Shown: piece by piece, positions 40,423-51,791 of the stretch | Numbering within the stretch: the first letter of the stretch is position 1 | Layout of the letters: every line of letters begins with the position of its first letter | Assembly: GCF_024586455.1 (NCBI RefSeq) | Contig: NW_026089735.1 | Span: forward strand, 1 to 64,000 | Source of the DNA: Bactrocera neohumeralis | Taxonomy: Eukaryota > Arthropoda > Insecta > Diptera > Tephritidae | DNA length: 64,000 nt | Direction of reading: 5' to 3' | Notes under the pieces: generated by a model | Told to the model about the DNA's origin: nothing | Database searches by the model: none | What the model saw: only the letters and a program-made list of their open reading frames with translations | Position numbers and translations under genes: made by a program

Positions 40423-43400
40423 AGTGCAGCCCTATCGGGCTCAATTAGCACTTGATTTGCCATTTTTGGTGCTTGATAGATTCCAGGTATTTTGTGTCGG
40501 ATCTGTGCTAGAGCTGAGCATTCGCAGAGAAAGTGGAAGATTGTTTCCTTGTTCCCTGCTACTCCGCAGCCACGACAGATATCGGTGTAGGGCATACCCA
40601 TTTTGGATGCGTATTCCCCAAATGGCCAGTGCCCTGTTGTGGTAGCTGTTGCTCTGTAAATACTTTTTCTTGACCTATTTAGTAAGTCGTTGATTCTTTT
40701 CCTGTCATATGTTGGCCATAATTGTTTAGTTATGACGCATTTTGTAATGTTTTTCCACCTGTCATTTGCAACTTGTTGAAATTGCCTATTGATCTCTCCT
40801 TTGGTCGATCCTAGCGGGCTTGGTATTAGCTCTGCCTCGGATTCGTTGAGGAAAGCTCCTGCCTTTGCCAACTCGTCTGCTTTTTTGTTACCGAAAATGT
40901 TCCTGTGGCCGGGAACTCAGATCAAGTTTAGTTGGAGCTTGTCTTTTATTGAGCTTAGTGCTCTCTTGCAGTTGTTAACTACGCTGGAATTTGTCATAGG
41001 TGAAGACAAGGCCAGGAGCGCTGCCTGGCTATCCGTAAATACAGTTGCTTTATTTATATTCCCGTGGTTTTCTAATTGAGCTTCGCAGGCTTTTTCTATG
41101 CCTAGTACTTCTGCTTGAAAGATGCTAGCCATGTTTGGTAGACGTATAGAGGAAGATATGCCTAGACTAGCGGAGAATACCCCCGTGCGTACTCCGCAGT
41201 CCATTTTGGACCCGCCGGTACGGACTGAGATGGTATCCTCCTCTCCTATTGAATCACTTCTCCATTCTCGTCTAGATGGTATCCTCACCTGGAAGTGTCT
41301 ATTGAAATCCAGCTTTGGGAGAATGTAGTCTGATTTATTAATGATGAGCTTGTTTAGGATTACACTATGTCCGCACATGCTGCTCTTTGTATACCATTTA
41401 ATTTTTTTATGTTTTATTGTTTGTTTAGCGCTGGCCACCATACCAGAGCTCCATATGTAAGTATAGGTCTTATTACAGCCGTATACATCCACATGATAAT
41501 ACTTGGTTTGAGGCCCCAATTCTTGTTGACAATTCTCTTACAAGTATAGTAGGCCATGTATGCTTTGTGTATTCTTTTTTCTATATTTATTTTCCAGGAC
41601 AGTTTGGTGTCAATCTCCATCCCCAAGTTTTTAGCTGTGGGGGATAGAGTGAGTGTTGTACCGTTTAGTACCGGAAGTTGAAACTGAGGTATCTTGGTTC
41701 TGCTTGTGAATAGCATCAGTTCTGTTTTGTTCGGGTTAACTCCTAGTCCATTGTTTTTAGCCCATAGGTTTAACCTTCGAAGTGCCCTTTCCATAATATC
41801 GCTGGCTGTTGAAGTAAACATGCCTGATACCAACAACATTATATCGTCTGCATACGCTACTGCTTTCACTCCTCCTCCGTTTAGTTGGAGGAGTATTTCG
41901 TTCAGCGCTACAACCCATAGAAGCGGAGAGAGGACCCCCCCTTGAGGCGTCCCTCTACTCACATAACTTGTTTGTGTTGCAGCGCCGTTTGAAGCTATAA
42001 TCTTCCTATTCTCAAGTATCGATAGTATCCATCTGCACACAGTCGTCTACGCCACCCTGTGCCAGAGAATTAATTATCACATTTACTTCTATGTTGTTGA
42101 AGGCGCCCTCTATGTCTAGAAATGCAGCCATGGTGTATTGTTTGTGATGTAGTGATTCACACACAATCACACTTATCACCTCGTGAAGAGCGGTTTCGGT
42201 TGATCGGCCCTATATGTACGCATGTTGGGACTGCGATAACTTCTCCGCTATTATTGTTCTTACGTGTAAATCTATTATCCTGTCTAGTACCTTCAGCATA
42301 AAGGAGGTAAGGCTTATAGGTCTAAAATCCTTGGCATTCTCGTGTGTTCTTCTGCCTGGTTTTGGAAGGAACACAACTTTATTTCTTTTCCAACTTCTTG
42401 GGATGTAAGATATTTGAATGCTAGCTTTGTATATATTTTCAAGCCTTTGAACCATTGGTTCTACCAGTTTTTGCCCATAAGGCATAACTCCGGCAGGACG
42501 TGCCGCTTTAAATGGTGCAAAACTATTTATGGCTTATTTGATTTTGCTTTTGTCTACTATTTGGCTTCGGTAATCAGCTGCGTCTAACGGTGGTTCTGGT
42601 TGAACCCTCGTCGAAGGTGTTTGCTGACGTTGCTTGCGTTGTAATTGGTATCTCCAGAGACTCTTTTGCCGAGGAGGTCCAATCACTTCCCTCCGCCCTA
42701 ATGTAGGCAATATTAATATCTTTGGATAGCATTTTGCTCAGCCTAGCGGTTTCTCTGCAACTTTCTATCGATGGGCAGAAAGATCGCCACGAGTCGTTTT
42801 TAGCTTTCCTGACTGTCTTTTTGTATTCTTTCATATTATCTTTATATGGCTGCCAGATTTTGGTCCTAAAACTCTCATTGAAATCTTTCCTTAGTTGTGT
42901 TCTCAACTTCTTGAGTTCACTGTTCCATCAAGGAAGAGACTTTCTCTTTATTAAAACTGTTAGCGGAGTAGATTTATTAAAAGTTGTGGTTAAGATTTTT
43001 TCCAACTTCTCTACTTCTGAATCTAGTTCCTCAGGATTTCTTATACTCTTATTGCCTCCCTTTTCAAGGCATTTTGTTGCTATACTGGTAAATTTTCCCC
43101 ATGCCGTTCTTCTAGGGATCCGGTATGCGAGAGGCGCACTGTACTTCTCGCGGATGCTGAAGAGTATCCAGGAGTGATCCGACATGGAAGGCTTATCGGA
43201 TACCCTCCAGTTATCCACAACGAGACTGTCTGTGTCTGTTGATAGCGTGAGGTCAAGCACTTCCTCCCACCCCGGAAGCCTATCCGAGCTTGGGAAAATA
43301 AAAGTTGGCTTATCGCTCTTGTTGCAAATACTTAGATTACCATTCAAAATATACTGCAAGAGAGACTCACCTCTGGTGTTTATACTGGAGCTACCCCATA

Positions 43401-43790
43401 TGGTGTGCCTTGCGTTTGCATCACACCCCATTAGGACATCATCCTTCCTGTTCTCCTCTACTAGTCTGGTGAGCGGGGTCGGTGGTATGTCTTCGTCTTG
43501 GGCCAAGTAGGCCGAGACCAAGAAGAAGGGCTTTTCCTTCTGTTCCACCTTTACCACTGTGATATCTGCTGTGCCTTGTAATAATTACAGACAAAGAAAT
43601 GTATTTATACTTTTATTGATAAGAAGGCATGCCAAAGGTTTACCTCTGTTCCATGTGTAAAACAGGTTATAGTTGCTGCTGTTTAGCCCTTTAATGGTAT
43701 CTTCATTGACCCAGGGCTCCTGTACTAGGCTGATGTCGATAACCCCCCTCGTTCACGAGGGTTGTCAGATTCGCTGTAGCACTCATCTTA
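40423..43790 (-). pseudogene. LOA-type ORF2: endonuclease, RT, RNase H
   Basis: Endonuclease: VNEDTIKGLNSSNYN (about 43720-43680) and 43557-42928 (FLVSAYLAQDEDIPP, DDVLMGCDANARHTIWGSS, DLTLSTDTDSLVVDNW, SDHSWILF). RT: 42906-41414 with RRTHENAKDFRPISLTSF, TPQGGVLSPLLW and Tyr-Ala-Asp-Asp at 41843-41854. RNase H: ISVRTGGSKMDCGVRTG, IFQAEVLGIEKACE, ATVFTDSQAALLAL (41519-40917). C-terminus: TTTGHWPFGEYASKMGMP, CRGCGVAGNKETIFHFLCEC (40871-40371). Stops or shifts near 42000-42200, 42480, 42910, 43560 and 40900. The protein frame reads into the tail at its end. Confidence 0.85.
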
Positions 43791-43792
43791 TG

Positions 43793-44158
43793 TTATTGGG
43801 CATCTCGGGTTTCTTCGATGCCCACATTCCTTAGCAACTGGCTGGCGAAGTCGACCTCTTCCGTGTCGTCTTCGTCAGCCGCTTTGTCGCCTTGGAAGAT
43901 TTTTAGTCTGGCCTTGCGGATTCCGAAGCTGATTTTGTAGTCAGTCTTCTTCAGAGCCTCAATGGACTCATCACAAATGGCCATTAGTATTGGCTTGCTT
44001 GCTTTATTCGGTTTTTTCTCCTTGATTAGCTGCCACTCATCTATACCAGGTATAGATTTGTTCTGCAGCTTAATGTACCTCAGGAGTTTTTCCCCTGGCT
44101 CCTCTAGAGGGGGTAGCCAAATGCGAGCACGAGGTCTCTTCGGAATGTCCCTGGCGGG
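43793..44158 (-). pseudogene. LOA-type ORF1, C-terminal half
   Basis: RARIWLPPLEEPGEKLLRYI and KLQNKSIPGIDEWQLIKEKK continue into MAICDESIEALKKTDYKISF and an acidic end. This is the DUF4780-like part of ORF1 proteins of LOA/R1 LINEs, thought to bind element RNA. The start of ORF1 is missing at 44158, where THAP-gene flank begins; ORF1's N-terminus is found instead at 48032-48445. Confidence 0.7.
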
Positions 44159-44867
44159 TATAAGGGAAGAATTATTAGAATGGAGGATTTATAACGGCCA
44201 TCATTTCTTCGAAGAAAAAAGAATAAGTAAAAAGTGTTAAGTGAAGTAGTGAAGAAGAATTGAATTGTGAATGAGAATTTTTTAAATAAAAAGGATAAAT
44301 CAGCAAATATAAGGCAAGTACCTTTAAAGACATTTGCGTACATAATAATATATAAATCACATATTAATTTACAGCGAAAATGCCGAAAACAACAATGTGG
44401 AAAAAGTGCATTGTGGGCTGCAGCGAGGGAAATACCGTATTTAGATTTCCAACGAGGCAACGGATCTCGGACGGTAAGTACTTTTAACAGACTATAAATA
44501 GTGCAAAAAGTGACTGAATAGTGAATAGTAAAAATCCGGTGTTACAATTTAAAAAAAACAGAGAAAGTGTAATAGAATTATCGATACATTTCGATATTTT
44601 GAAATTTAATTTCTTATATATATATGTAAATGTAACGTTAACACGGGTTCATTTAAATATTTGCAATGTGAAATTGATAGCATTATTTAAATAATATTTA
44701 ATTATATAATTTAAGTAATTAAATTCAATTAAGCCGGATAAAAAAGTGTAAGAAAAAGTTTCGATAAATTTCGATATTTTGAAATTTAATTTTTTTAATA
44801 TTTAAATATAACGAGTATACCGGTTCATTTGAATAGATAAGTTTATATGTTTGGTATTTTTGCACTA

Positions 44868-45691
44868 CGAGGTGTGTTCAAAAAGTATCGCGAATTTTCT
44901 GTTTTTTCGAAAATTATTTATTTATTCATGAATATCTATTTTGCCCCTTCAAAGTAATTCCCATGAGATATTATACACTTGTGCCAACGGTTTTTCCAAT
45001 CTTCGAAGCATTTCAAAAAATAATTTTTTTTTTTATCTTCTTCAACTCCTCCTTCGATGCCGTCTTTATCTCGTCAAGAGAAGCGTAACGTCGTCCTTTC
45101 ATGGGCCTCTTCAGTTTAGGGAACAAGAAAAATTCACACGGGGCCAGATCTGGGGAATACGGTGGCTGCGGCATCATTAGTGTGTTGTTTTTGACCAAAA
45201 AGTCGCGCACAAGCAACGATGTGTGAGCAGGGGCGTTATCGTGGTGCAAAAACCAATTTTTGTTCCTCCACAAATCCGGTCATTTCTGGCGGATACCATT
45301 TTCTCCACTTCTCTTCGTCGTTCACATCTTCTCGGCCTTCTGAGAACATTTTGTACCACCGATAAACGTTGCTTCGGTCCAAGGTAGCTTCTCCGTATGC
45401 CACAGTCAACATTCGGAATGCATCCGCGCACTTAATTTCGTTTTTCACACAAAATTTGATACAGGTTCTTTGATCCATTTTTTTGAATAGGTAAAAATCG
45501 AAAATCGAAGACGATCCAAAACACGTGCAAGCAAAGCAGTTATCAACAATTAAATGAACATTCAAAATGGCCGAGCTTGTCGGCATAAGTGAGAGACGTG
45601 AGTACCAACATAACGCCACAAAAAATTCGAAATTCGAATATACGTAAGCCGCGAAAATTCAAAATTCGCGATACTTTTTGAACACACCTCG
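44868..45691 (-). mobile_element. Mariner in the THAP-gene intron, internally deleted
   Basis: CGAGGTGTGTTCAAAAAGTA at 44868 and its reverse complement at 45691; the inverted repeats are identical for 31 bases, with TA on both sides (44866-44867, 45692-45693). 824 bases against the usual 1.3 kb. The near-perfect termini suggest it is younger than most elements here. Confidence 0.9.
45013..45477 (-). pseudogene. Mariner transposase, central deletion
   Basis: N-terminal part from the ATG at 45477: MDQRTCIKFCVKNEIKCADA, then YGEATLDRSNVYRWYKMFSE and GREDVNDEE. After a deletion of the region with the first catalytic Asp, the reading resumes in another frame at NWFLHHDNAPAHTS (second Asp), then PQPPYSPDLAPCEFFLFP (third Asp) and KGRRYASLDEIKTASKEEL, into a poly-Lys end at 45013. 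DD34D mariner. Confidence 0.85.
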
Positions 45692-46384
45692 TATATGTAA
45701 TATACATATGTAATATATAGTATGTAGTTATTTTATATTTTTATATTCTTTCTTTTTCTTTTAAATAGGCGTAAATGTTGGCTCAACCGTTTAGGTGTTT
45801 CCGATGAAACACCTAAACATATTTTTGCTTGTGAGCGGCATTTTTCGGCAAAAATGTGCCTTGAAAAGCGATTACGTTCGAGGGCCGTTCCCGATATGAA
45901 TTTAAAAGTTGAGCCTACATTTGACGTCCCAATTCTGAGTTAAAAAATACAATTTTATTGGGTTTCGAAGATTTTGCTCCCCAAGTTGAAGAAGCTGTCT
46001 CAAATGCACACAATGCATCGAGGCAGCTTTTTCCAAGTATTGAAAGTAAGATTAAAGATGGAATTTTAGAGCCTCTTCCATTTTTTGAGGAGGATGTATC
46101 CCTTAATTTTGATAAGGCCGCGCAAACAAGTAGGGGTCTGACAGCAGGTACAGAAAGGAAGAAGAAATTGAGGGAAGAGAATAAGGGTTCGAAAATAAAG
46201 TTAGATGAAAAAGAGCAGGAAAATAGAAGTTTAAAGGCCCAGTTAGTTGAAAGGGTTGTAGGGAACAGCTAAGGAATAGCTCATTTAGGAAACAGTCAGA
46301 CCCTCTTTCTTTAGTTTGTAGTAAAGTTCCTCCTCAGTTAGGTGCTTGCATTATGAGTAGTTTTATAAATACCATTGTTTTTAG

Positions 46385-47920
46385 CCCATTGTTTTTAGCC
46401 CATTGTTTTTAGCCCATAGGTTTAACCTACGAAGTGCTCTTTCCATAATCTCGCTGACTGTTGAAGGAAACATACCTGATACCAACAACATTATATCGTC
46501 TGCATACGCTACTGCTTTCACTCCTCCACCGTTTAGTTGGAGTAGTATTTCGTTCAGCGTTGCAACCCATAGAAGCGGAGAGAGGACCCCCCCTTGAGCC
46601 GTCCCTCTACTCACATAGCTTGTTTGTGTTGCAGCGCCGTTTGAAGCTATAATCTTCCTATTCTCAAGTATCGATAGTATCCATCTGCACACAGTGTCGT
46701 CTACGCCACCCTGTGCCAGAGAATTAATTTTCACATTTACTTCTATGTTGTTGAAGGCGCCCTCTATGTCTAGAAATGCAGCCATGGTGTATTGTTTGTG
46801 ATGTAGTGATTCACACACAATCACACTTATCACCTCGTGAAGGGCGGTTTCGGTTGATCGGCCCTATATGTACGCATGTTGGGACTGCGATAACTTCTCC
46901 GCCATTATTGTTCTTACGTGGAGATCTATTAGCCTTTCTAGTACCTTCAGAATAAAGGAGGTAAGGCTTATAGGTCTAAAATCCTTGGCATTCTCGTGTG
47001 TTCTTCTGCCTGGTTTTGGAAGGAACACAACTTTCCTCCTTTTCCAACTTCTTGGGATGTAAGATAGTTGAATGCTAGATTTGTATATATTTTCAAGCCT
47101 TTGAACCATTGGTTCTACTAGTTTTTGCAGCATTATGGACATAATCCCGTTAGGACCTGCCGCTTTAAATGGTGCAAAACTATTTATGGCATATTTGATT
47201 TTGCTTTTGTCTACTATTTGACTTTGATAATCAGCTGCGTTGTAATTAGTACCTCCAGAGACTCTTTTGCCGAGGAGGTCCAATCACTTCCCTCCGTCCT
47301 AATGTAGGCAACATTAATATGATCTTTGGATAGCATTTTGCTTAGCCTAGCGGTTTCTCTGCAACTTTCTATCGATGTGCAGAAAGATCGCCATTAGTCG
47401 TTTTTAGCTTTCCTGACTGCTTTTTCGTATCTTTTCATAATATATTTATATTGCTGCCAGAATTTTTTTCTAAAACTCTCATTGAAAGCTTTTCTTTGTT
47501 GTGTTCTCAAATTCTTGAGTTCACTGTTCCACCAAGGAAGAGACTTTCTCTTTTACAAAACTGTTAGCGGAGTAGATTTATTGAAAGTTGTGGTTAAGAT
47601 TTTTTCCAACTTCTCTACTTCTGAGTCTAGTTTCCGAGGATTTCTGATATACTCTTATTTTGTTGCTATACTGGTAAATTTATCCCATGCTGTTCTTCTA
47701 GGGTTCCGGTATGTGAGAGGAGCACTGTATTTCTCGCGGATGCTGAAGAGTATCCAGGAGTGATCCGACATGGAAGGCTCATCGGATACCCTCCAGTTAT
47801 CCACAACGAGACTGTCTGTGTCTGTTGATAGCGTGAGGTCAAGCACTGACAATCTGATGTCGATCTCCACCCATCTTCCCTGCATAGTGCTCGGGGAGGA
47901 GGAATTTCCATCTATGATGG
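46385..47920 (-). pseudogene. LOA-type ORF2 fragment: endonuclease end and RT
   Basis: 47924-47655 joins ORF1 text (VAIIDGNSSSPSTMQGRW) directly to endonuclease (LDLTLSTDTDSLVVDNWRVS), so everything between was deleted. Then RT: 47283-46864 (APFKAAGPNGIMSIMLQKLV, LPKPGRRTHENAKDFRPISL) and 46833-46381 (MAAFLDIEGAFNNIEV, GGVLSPLLWVATLNEILLQ, AVAYADDIMLL). About 95 % like the other copy by eye. Stops at about 46850 and 47290. Confidence 0.8.
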
Positions 47921-48031
47921 CCACTTTCAGGCTATCCCTGGCTACATCGCAGAAATGCCTTACCGTTGTTGTACTGCTGCAGAGTTTCTTGTATTTCTGT
48001 GATAGAATGATTCCTTTTTGTGAAGTGCTCT

Positions 48032-48445
48032 CTATTTGCTCTCTTCTAGAGGTTCTGATTGCTTCCTTTTCAGGAAGCTTTCATATTCCTCTACTATGGA
48101 TTTGAGGCGCTTTGTTTCAACCTCATCAACTGGGGTACCGGCTGCGTGATTTTTGGCGATCTTACTCAGTATAAAGACTGCCCTCTGGTACCGGTTTTTC
48201 CTCAGTTGATTCTGGAATTTCTTGGGTTTTTTTCGGTTGTCTCCATTAGATGCCAGTGCACTTTGGTTGGTGCTCATAGCAGCTTTGGAGGTGGACGCTT
48301 CCTCCCTTAAATTTGCTGTTGTCACTGCTGTGTCTACCGGTACACTTTGGTTGGTATGTTTGGTTGGTATATCCGGTAGTACTCTTACTCTTGTTGTTGT
48401 TGTAGTTGTTGTTGTGTTATTATTTCCGTTCACTTTTGGTCCCAC
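48032..48445 (-). pseudogene. LOA-type ORF1, N-terminal part
   Basis: ATG at 48445: MGPKVNGNN followed by eight Thr, a low-complexity Ser/Thr/Ala region, then a basic helix (RKKPKKFQNQLRKNRYQRAV, FILSKIAKNHA, VETKRLKSIVEEYESFLKRK). The frame stops at 48032 and decayed ORF1 sequence follows to the deletion at about 47850. With 43793-44158 from the other copy it covers most of a LOA ORF1. Confidence 0.65.
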
Positions 48446-48819
48446 GAGTAAGCCGGAAAGGGATGGTCACTCGTCCGCAGAACCGGTATGCGTAGAGAAG
48501 GCTTTTATACCTCCGACCTCGCCCGGGCATCGGAGGGGACCGTTCGCGAACAGCTATTTTCTACCCCCCGCTGACCATTCAGCCCTCGCCACGGGTACCT
48601 CGACACCTTGGCTTAGGGTGGTGTTGGTGCGGGTATCCTCAAACTTCCATAATAGGAGATCGGCGTAAAACCTAGGATTTATTCATCCATATCACTATTG
48701 TGGGAATTATGAGGTGTCCCTCTTAGTTCGTAAGATTAGAGTGCGTTTCCTTTGGGATGCACACTTTACTCTTACTTAAGCCCCTTCGCCACGACAACGC
48801 GACCAACTTCAAAGGGGGG
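48446..48819 (-). other. LOA-type 5' untranslated leader
   Basis: GC-rich compared with the neighbourhood, with CGCCCGGGC and CGAGGTACCC words, ending in CCCCCC on the minus-strand 5' side against the target duplication. LINE leaders contain the internal promoter; none is identifiable by motif here. Confidence 0.5.
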
Positions 48820-48829
48820 TTTCAACTTA
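48820..48829. repeat. 10-bp target-site duplication, right copy
   Basis: TTTCAACTTA, partner of 40395-40404. Confidence 0.7.
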
Positions 48830-48848
48830 AATTATATATTCTGTTTTA

Positions 48849-50434
48849 TTATAATATTTTTTTTTTGTAATTACGTCTAACTGGAAGTTCAAATGGAACA
48901 GTCACAGTTCTTGTTTCACATTTTGATCTTATATATAAAATAGTAATAATTAACGCTATTATTAAAACTAAAGGTAGCGAAACGTGACCACTTATGTGAT
49001 GAAAATTTATACCTTTTAATTTAATATTTTCTGTTTTAAGGAGTTCTATTTCCTGTTGAATCAAAGGGCTTTATTTGTTTCTCTGGGATATCTTCAATAT
49101 CTTTAACCCAAGAAGAGGATAGCAATTATTTATTAATTTCTGATTGTACGTGATGAGTTGCTGTTACAGTTACTCTTTCATGTCGGGCCGTACATCAATC
49201 TCTTTTTGTCATTATACCTTTACTAGGGATTTGAATTCAAACCTATTCCAGGACATTGGTAATGATTCTCCGAGTTAGTAGAACATTTATCAAGATCTAC
49301 CTGATTTATAAGTGAATATTGATTCAAATCAAACTTGTATATTAAATATTCTGCTTTTATTTCTGGAATAATATTACCTTTGCATTTTATTGGAAGTGGA
49401 ATTAATTTGTATACGTTTGATGGTTCATACGATATTAAGGGAATTTCTATGTTTATGACTAGCCGTGAACCAAAAATTAAACCTTTATCATTCATCGATT
49501 TATAAATTTTTTTTTTTAATTCGTTACCCGATTGCTTTCCAGGTAGTATTAATTTGTGTGGTAGTTTGTTTCTAATAAATGTAATTTATTCATTAAGTTG
49601 TGAAGGCTTTAATAGTTTTGTGTTTATGCGATCATTATTTATGTCAATTCAGATACTGATTATTGACGTTTGGATTTCTCCACATTCGTCCATAACTACT
49701 CCTATTGATTTGGTTAATATTTGAAACATCAGGATCTTTCATCATTTTTTCAAAACTAGTGTTAATTTCATCTGTTGTCTTTTTTAATATATTTAGGGTG
49801 GAATCAACTATTGATGTCTGCTTTTTAAATAATTTTGCTATATCTTTTTAGTTGTCGAAAATATTTCTAATATTTGATTCCATATTTTTTCGGTCATCAG
49901 CATCCATAATTTCAAATAATATATGGTAAATTAAACCAACGAATGCGAATGGTGCTCGCCTTTTTCTATTTTGTTCTTTTATAAACCATTCATTATTTGC
50001 TTTAAGATTATTATATCCGTCCTTTAAAGTTGCAGTAACCATTATACTAACTTCGTAATAGGTTAATATTTTGGATTGATTTTCAAGTCTATTAATAAAT
50101 TCTTTTACTTAATGCATCCGATCATAATAAGTAACTAATTCGTAATATACTATTAAGTTCCATTTTAAATTTATTATGTCCATTTTACTAATCGGTTCCA
50201 ATTATATTGCTGTGTTATTTTTTAGCATAGTCACTGAAGCTCCTGGTTTAGCTGTATCATTAAGTATGATGATTTAGCTTGTGTTGCTAGCATGAGCGAC
50301 GTTAAAAACCACATCATCAAATTGCTTGTTCTACTCGACTGTTCTGAGTTGGCAATTATTCTTGAAGTAAATAACCTTGTAACATGATTTGTCTCCTCTG
50401 TTCTACTGCAGTTTGTTGCCTCCAGTGGGCACAA
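48849..50434 (-). pseudogene. Env-like glycoprotein remnant of the BEL/roo-like element
   Basis: Pieces in order on the minus strand: 50434-50231 (hydrophobic MMWFLTSLMLATQA, signal-like), 50042-49848 with the basic furin-type site RKRRAPF at 49967-49947 followed by a hydrophobic AFVGLIYHILFEIM stretch, 49495-49223 with several Cys, and 49064-48849 with a transmembrane segment (about 48977-48930, LPLVLIIALIITILYI) and a short basic tail. That layout of cleavage site, hydrophobic stretch and C-terminal anchor is that of a class I-like fusion glycoprotein. Frameshifts and stops separate every piece, so no protein is made. Confidence 0.65.
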
Positions 50435-50558
50435 TTTGTGAACGGGCCGTTTAAGTACGCCATTTTGTAATTTTAGAGTTACAACTCATATATTTTCATC
50501 ACTTCCCGGATTAGTTTTAATAATTTTACCTAATGGCCACTTGGCTGGATTAGTTTCT

Positions 50559-51410
50559 TCAATCTGTAATTTTTTCAAATGTCAATTTACTTTCGCCTAT
50601 CCCTCTTTTCAAACGATTTTTAACCGACTTGACTCCTGCCTCCCAAATTCCTCCGATGTGAGGAGCTGCCGGCATTTTATCTGATTCTAATATTCGAGCT
50701 ACGGTTGAATTTTTCTTGATTGCCATTTTGAAATCTAGGTTTAATCTTCTACAAGCTCCGACAAAATTTGATCCATTGTCCGAGTATTTATGTTGACTTT
50801 TACCTCTTTTAGCAAAAAATCTTTTCAAAGCAGCTAGGAACGCTTCGGTTGTTAAATCACTTACCGCTTCTAAATGAATAGCTTTTGTTGCCATACAAAC
50901 AAATACAGATATATATCATTTAAATGTTTTTTGTCCTCTTCCTTTTGAACATTTCATATGAATAGGTCCGGCATAGTCTATACCAACGTGTGTAACTGGA
51001 ATTGACATAGATACTCGAAATTCTGGAAGATTTCCCACAATTTGTTTTGCTACTTCTTTGCGGTAACGTAAACATCGACTACAAGTTCGAATTGTCTTTG
51101 TTAAGGAATTCTTTAATCCAATAATCCAGTAATTCCTTCTAATCTATGCAAGGTTATTTTATGTACATTTTCAATTATTAATGATGACAAATGTGACTTA
51201 TTTAGTATTATTGGGCTTTTGATTATATTTAAGATGTGCATTACCCGACCTTCCTCCTACACGCAGGATTCCATTACTATCCAAAATTGGATTTAAGCAT
51301 GCAATGCTACTTTTATTATTAATTTCTTTTTTGAATTCTAAACTCATAATTTCCTCTCTAAATTGTAATTTTTGCTCATATTTTATTAACATCTCTTCAA
51401 CTTCTTTCAT
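50559..51410 (-). pseudogene. BEL/roo-like integrase
   Basis: 51410-51198 reads the pre-integrase linker (ILDSNGILRVGGRSGNAHL). The zinc domain follows in broken frames near 51100-51180. The core: VGIDYAGPIHMKCSKGRGQK (about 50985-50930), MATKAIHLEAVSDLTTEAFL, HKYSDNGSNFVGACRRLN and APHIGGIWEAGVKSVKNRL. The first two catalytic Asp residues are visible; the last third is decayed. Confidence 0.8.
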
Positions 51411-51791
51411 TTCTGACTTAACTAAGTATTCGGGACATTTTTGTCCTCTTATTCTTTTTTAAATTGCAAGATATAAGGTACTACTCTTATTAGTTTGCTT
51501 AAACTAAAATATTTTAGTATTACCTTATCCAGGAAATGTAATTCCCTTGATGTTGTCACATACGTTGCATCGATTTGAATAATCTTTTGGGTTGGCCATT
51601 AATGTTCCTCTTCTCGTAACCATTTGGGACCCCTCCATCATAGATAATGATCTATGTATCAGCTTATTTGCAAGTACTCCTCTGGATGCTACATCAGCTG
51701 GATTGTCTTTTGTTCCAACGTGTTGCCATATCGCAGTGGGAGTAAGTAATTTGATTTCTTCTACTCTTGTTCTGATAAATCTGTCTTTACT

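Larger units (their letters stand above)
40403..44158 (-). mobile_element. LOA-type LINE, 3' part
   Basis: Runs from the 3' TAGG-repeat tail (40403-40422 on the plus strand) through RNase H, RT and endonuclease into the second half of ORF1, where it stops at about 44158. RNase H after RT and a DUF4780-like ORF1 place it in the LOA/R1 branch. See the mosaic finding for its relation to 46385-48819. Confidence 0.8.
44380..46384 (+). pseudogene. THAP-domain gene remnant with intron
   Basis: Exon 1 (44380-44473) starts MPKTTMWKKCIVGCSEGNT and continues VFRFP. Exon 2 (45769-45943) reads RKCWLNRLGV, KHIFACERHFSAK and RAVPD. Together they supply the C2CH zinc ligands (Cys-x2-4-Cys, then CERH) and the FRFP and AVP landmarks of a THAP DNA-binding domain. 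Donor GTAAGT and acceptor TTTTAAATAG are good, but the frames differ by one base across the junction. Another slip near 45930 leads to 45944-46272 (FEDFAPQVEEAVSNAH and a Lys/Glu-rich coiled coil), and one more near 46260 leads to LSLVCSKVPPQLGACIMS. The segment ends at 46384 against LOA sequence. It could derive from a host THAP gene or a P-element-like transposase. A mariner sits in the intron. Confidence 0.6.
46385..48819 (-). mobile_element. LOA-type LINE, 5' part with untranslated leader
   Basis: Covers the 5' leader (48446-48819), the ORF1 start, an internal deletion, then endonuclease end and RT up to the AFNNIEVNVKIN-YADD region, stopping at about 46385, which corresponds to about 41750 in the other copy. 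46376-46418 holds TTTTTAGCCCATTG three times. The right edge abuts TTTCAACTTA at 48820. Confidence 0.8.

Noticed and set aside
43184..43510. 108-codon plus-strand frame, and similar plus-strand frames across 40400-48700
   Set aside because: Antisense shadows of the LOA endonuclease and RT.
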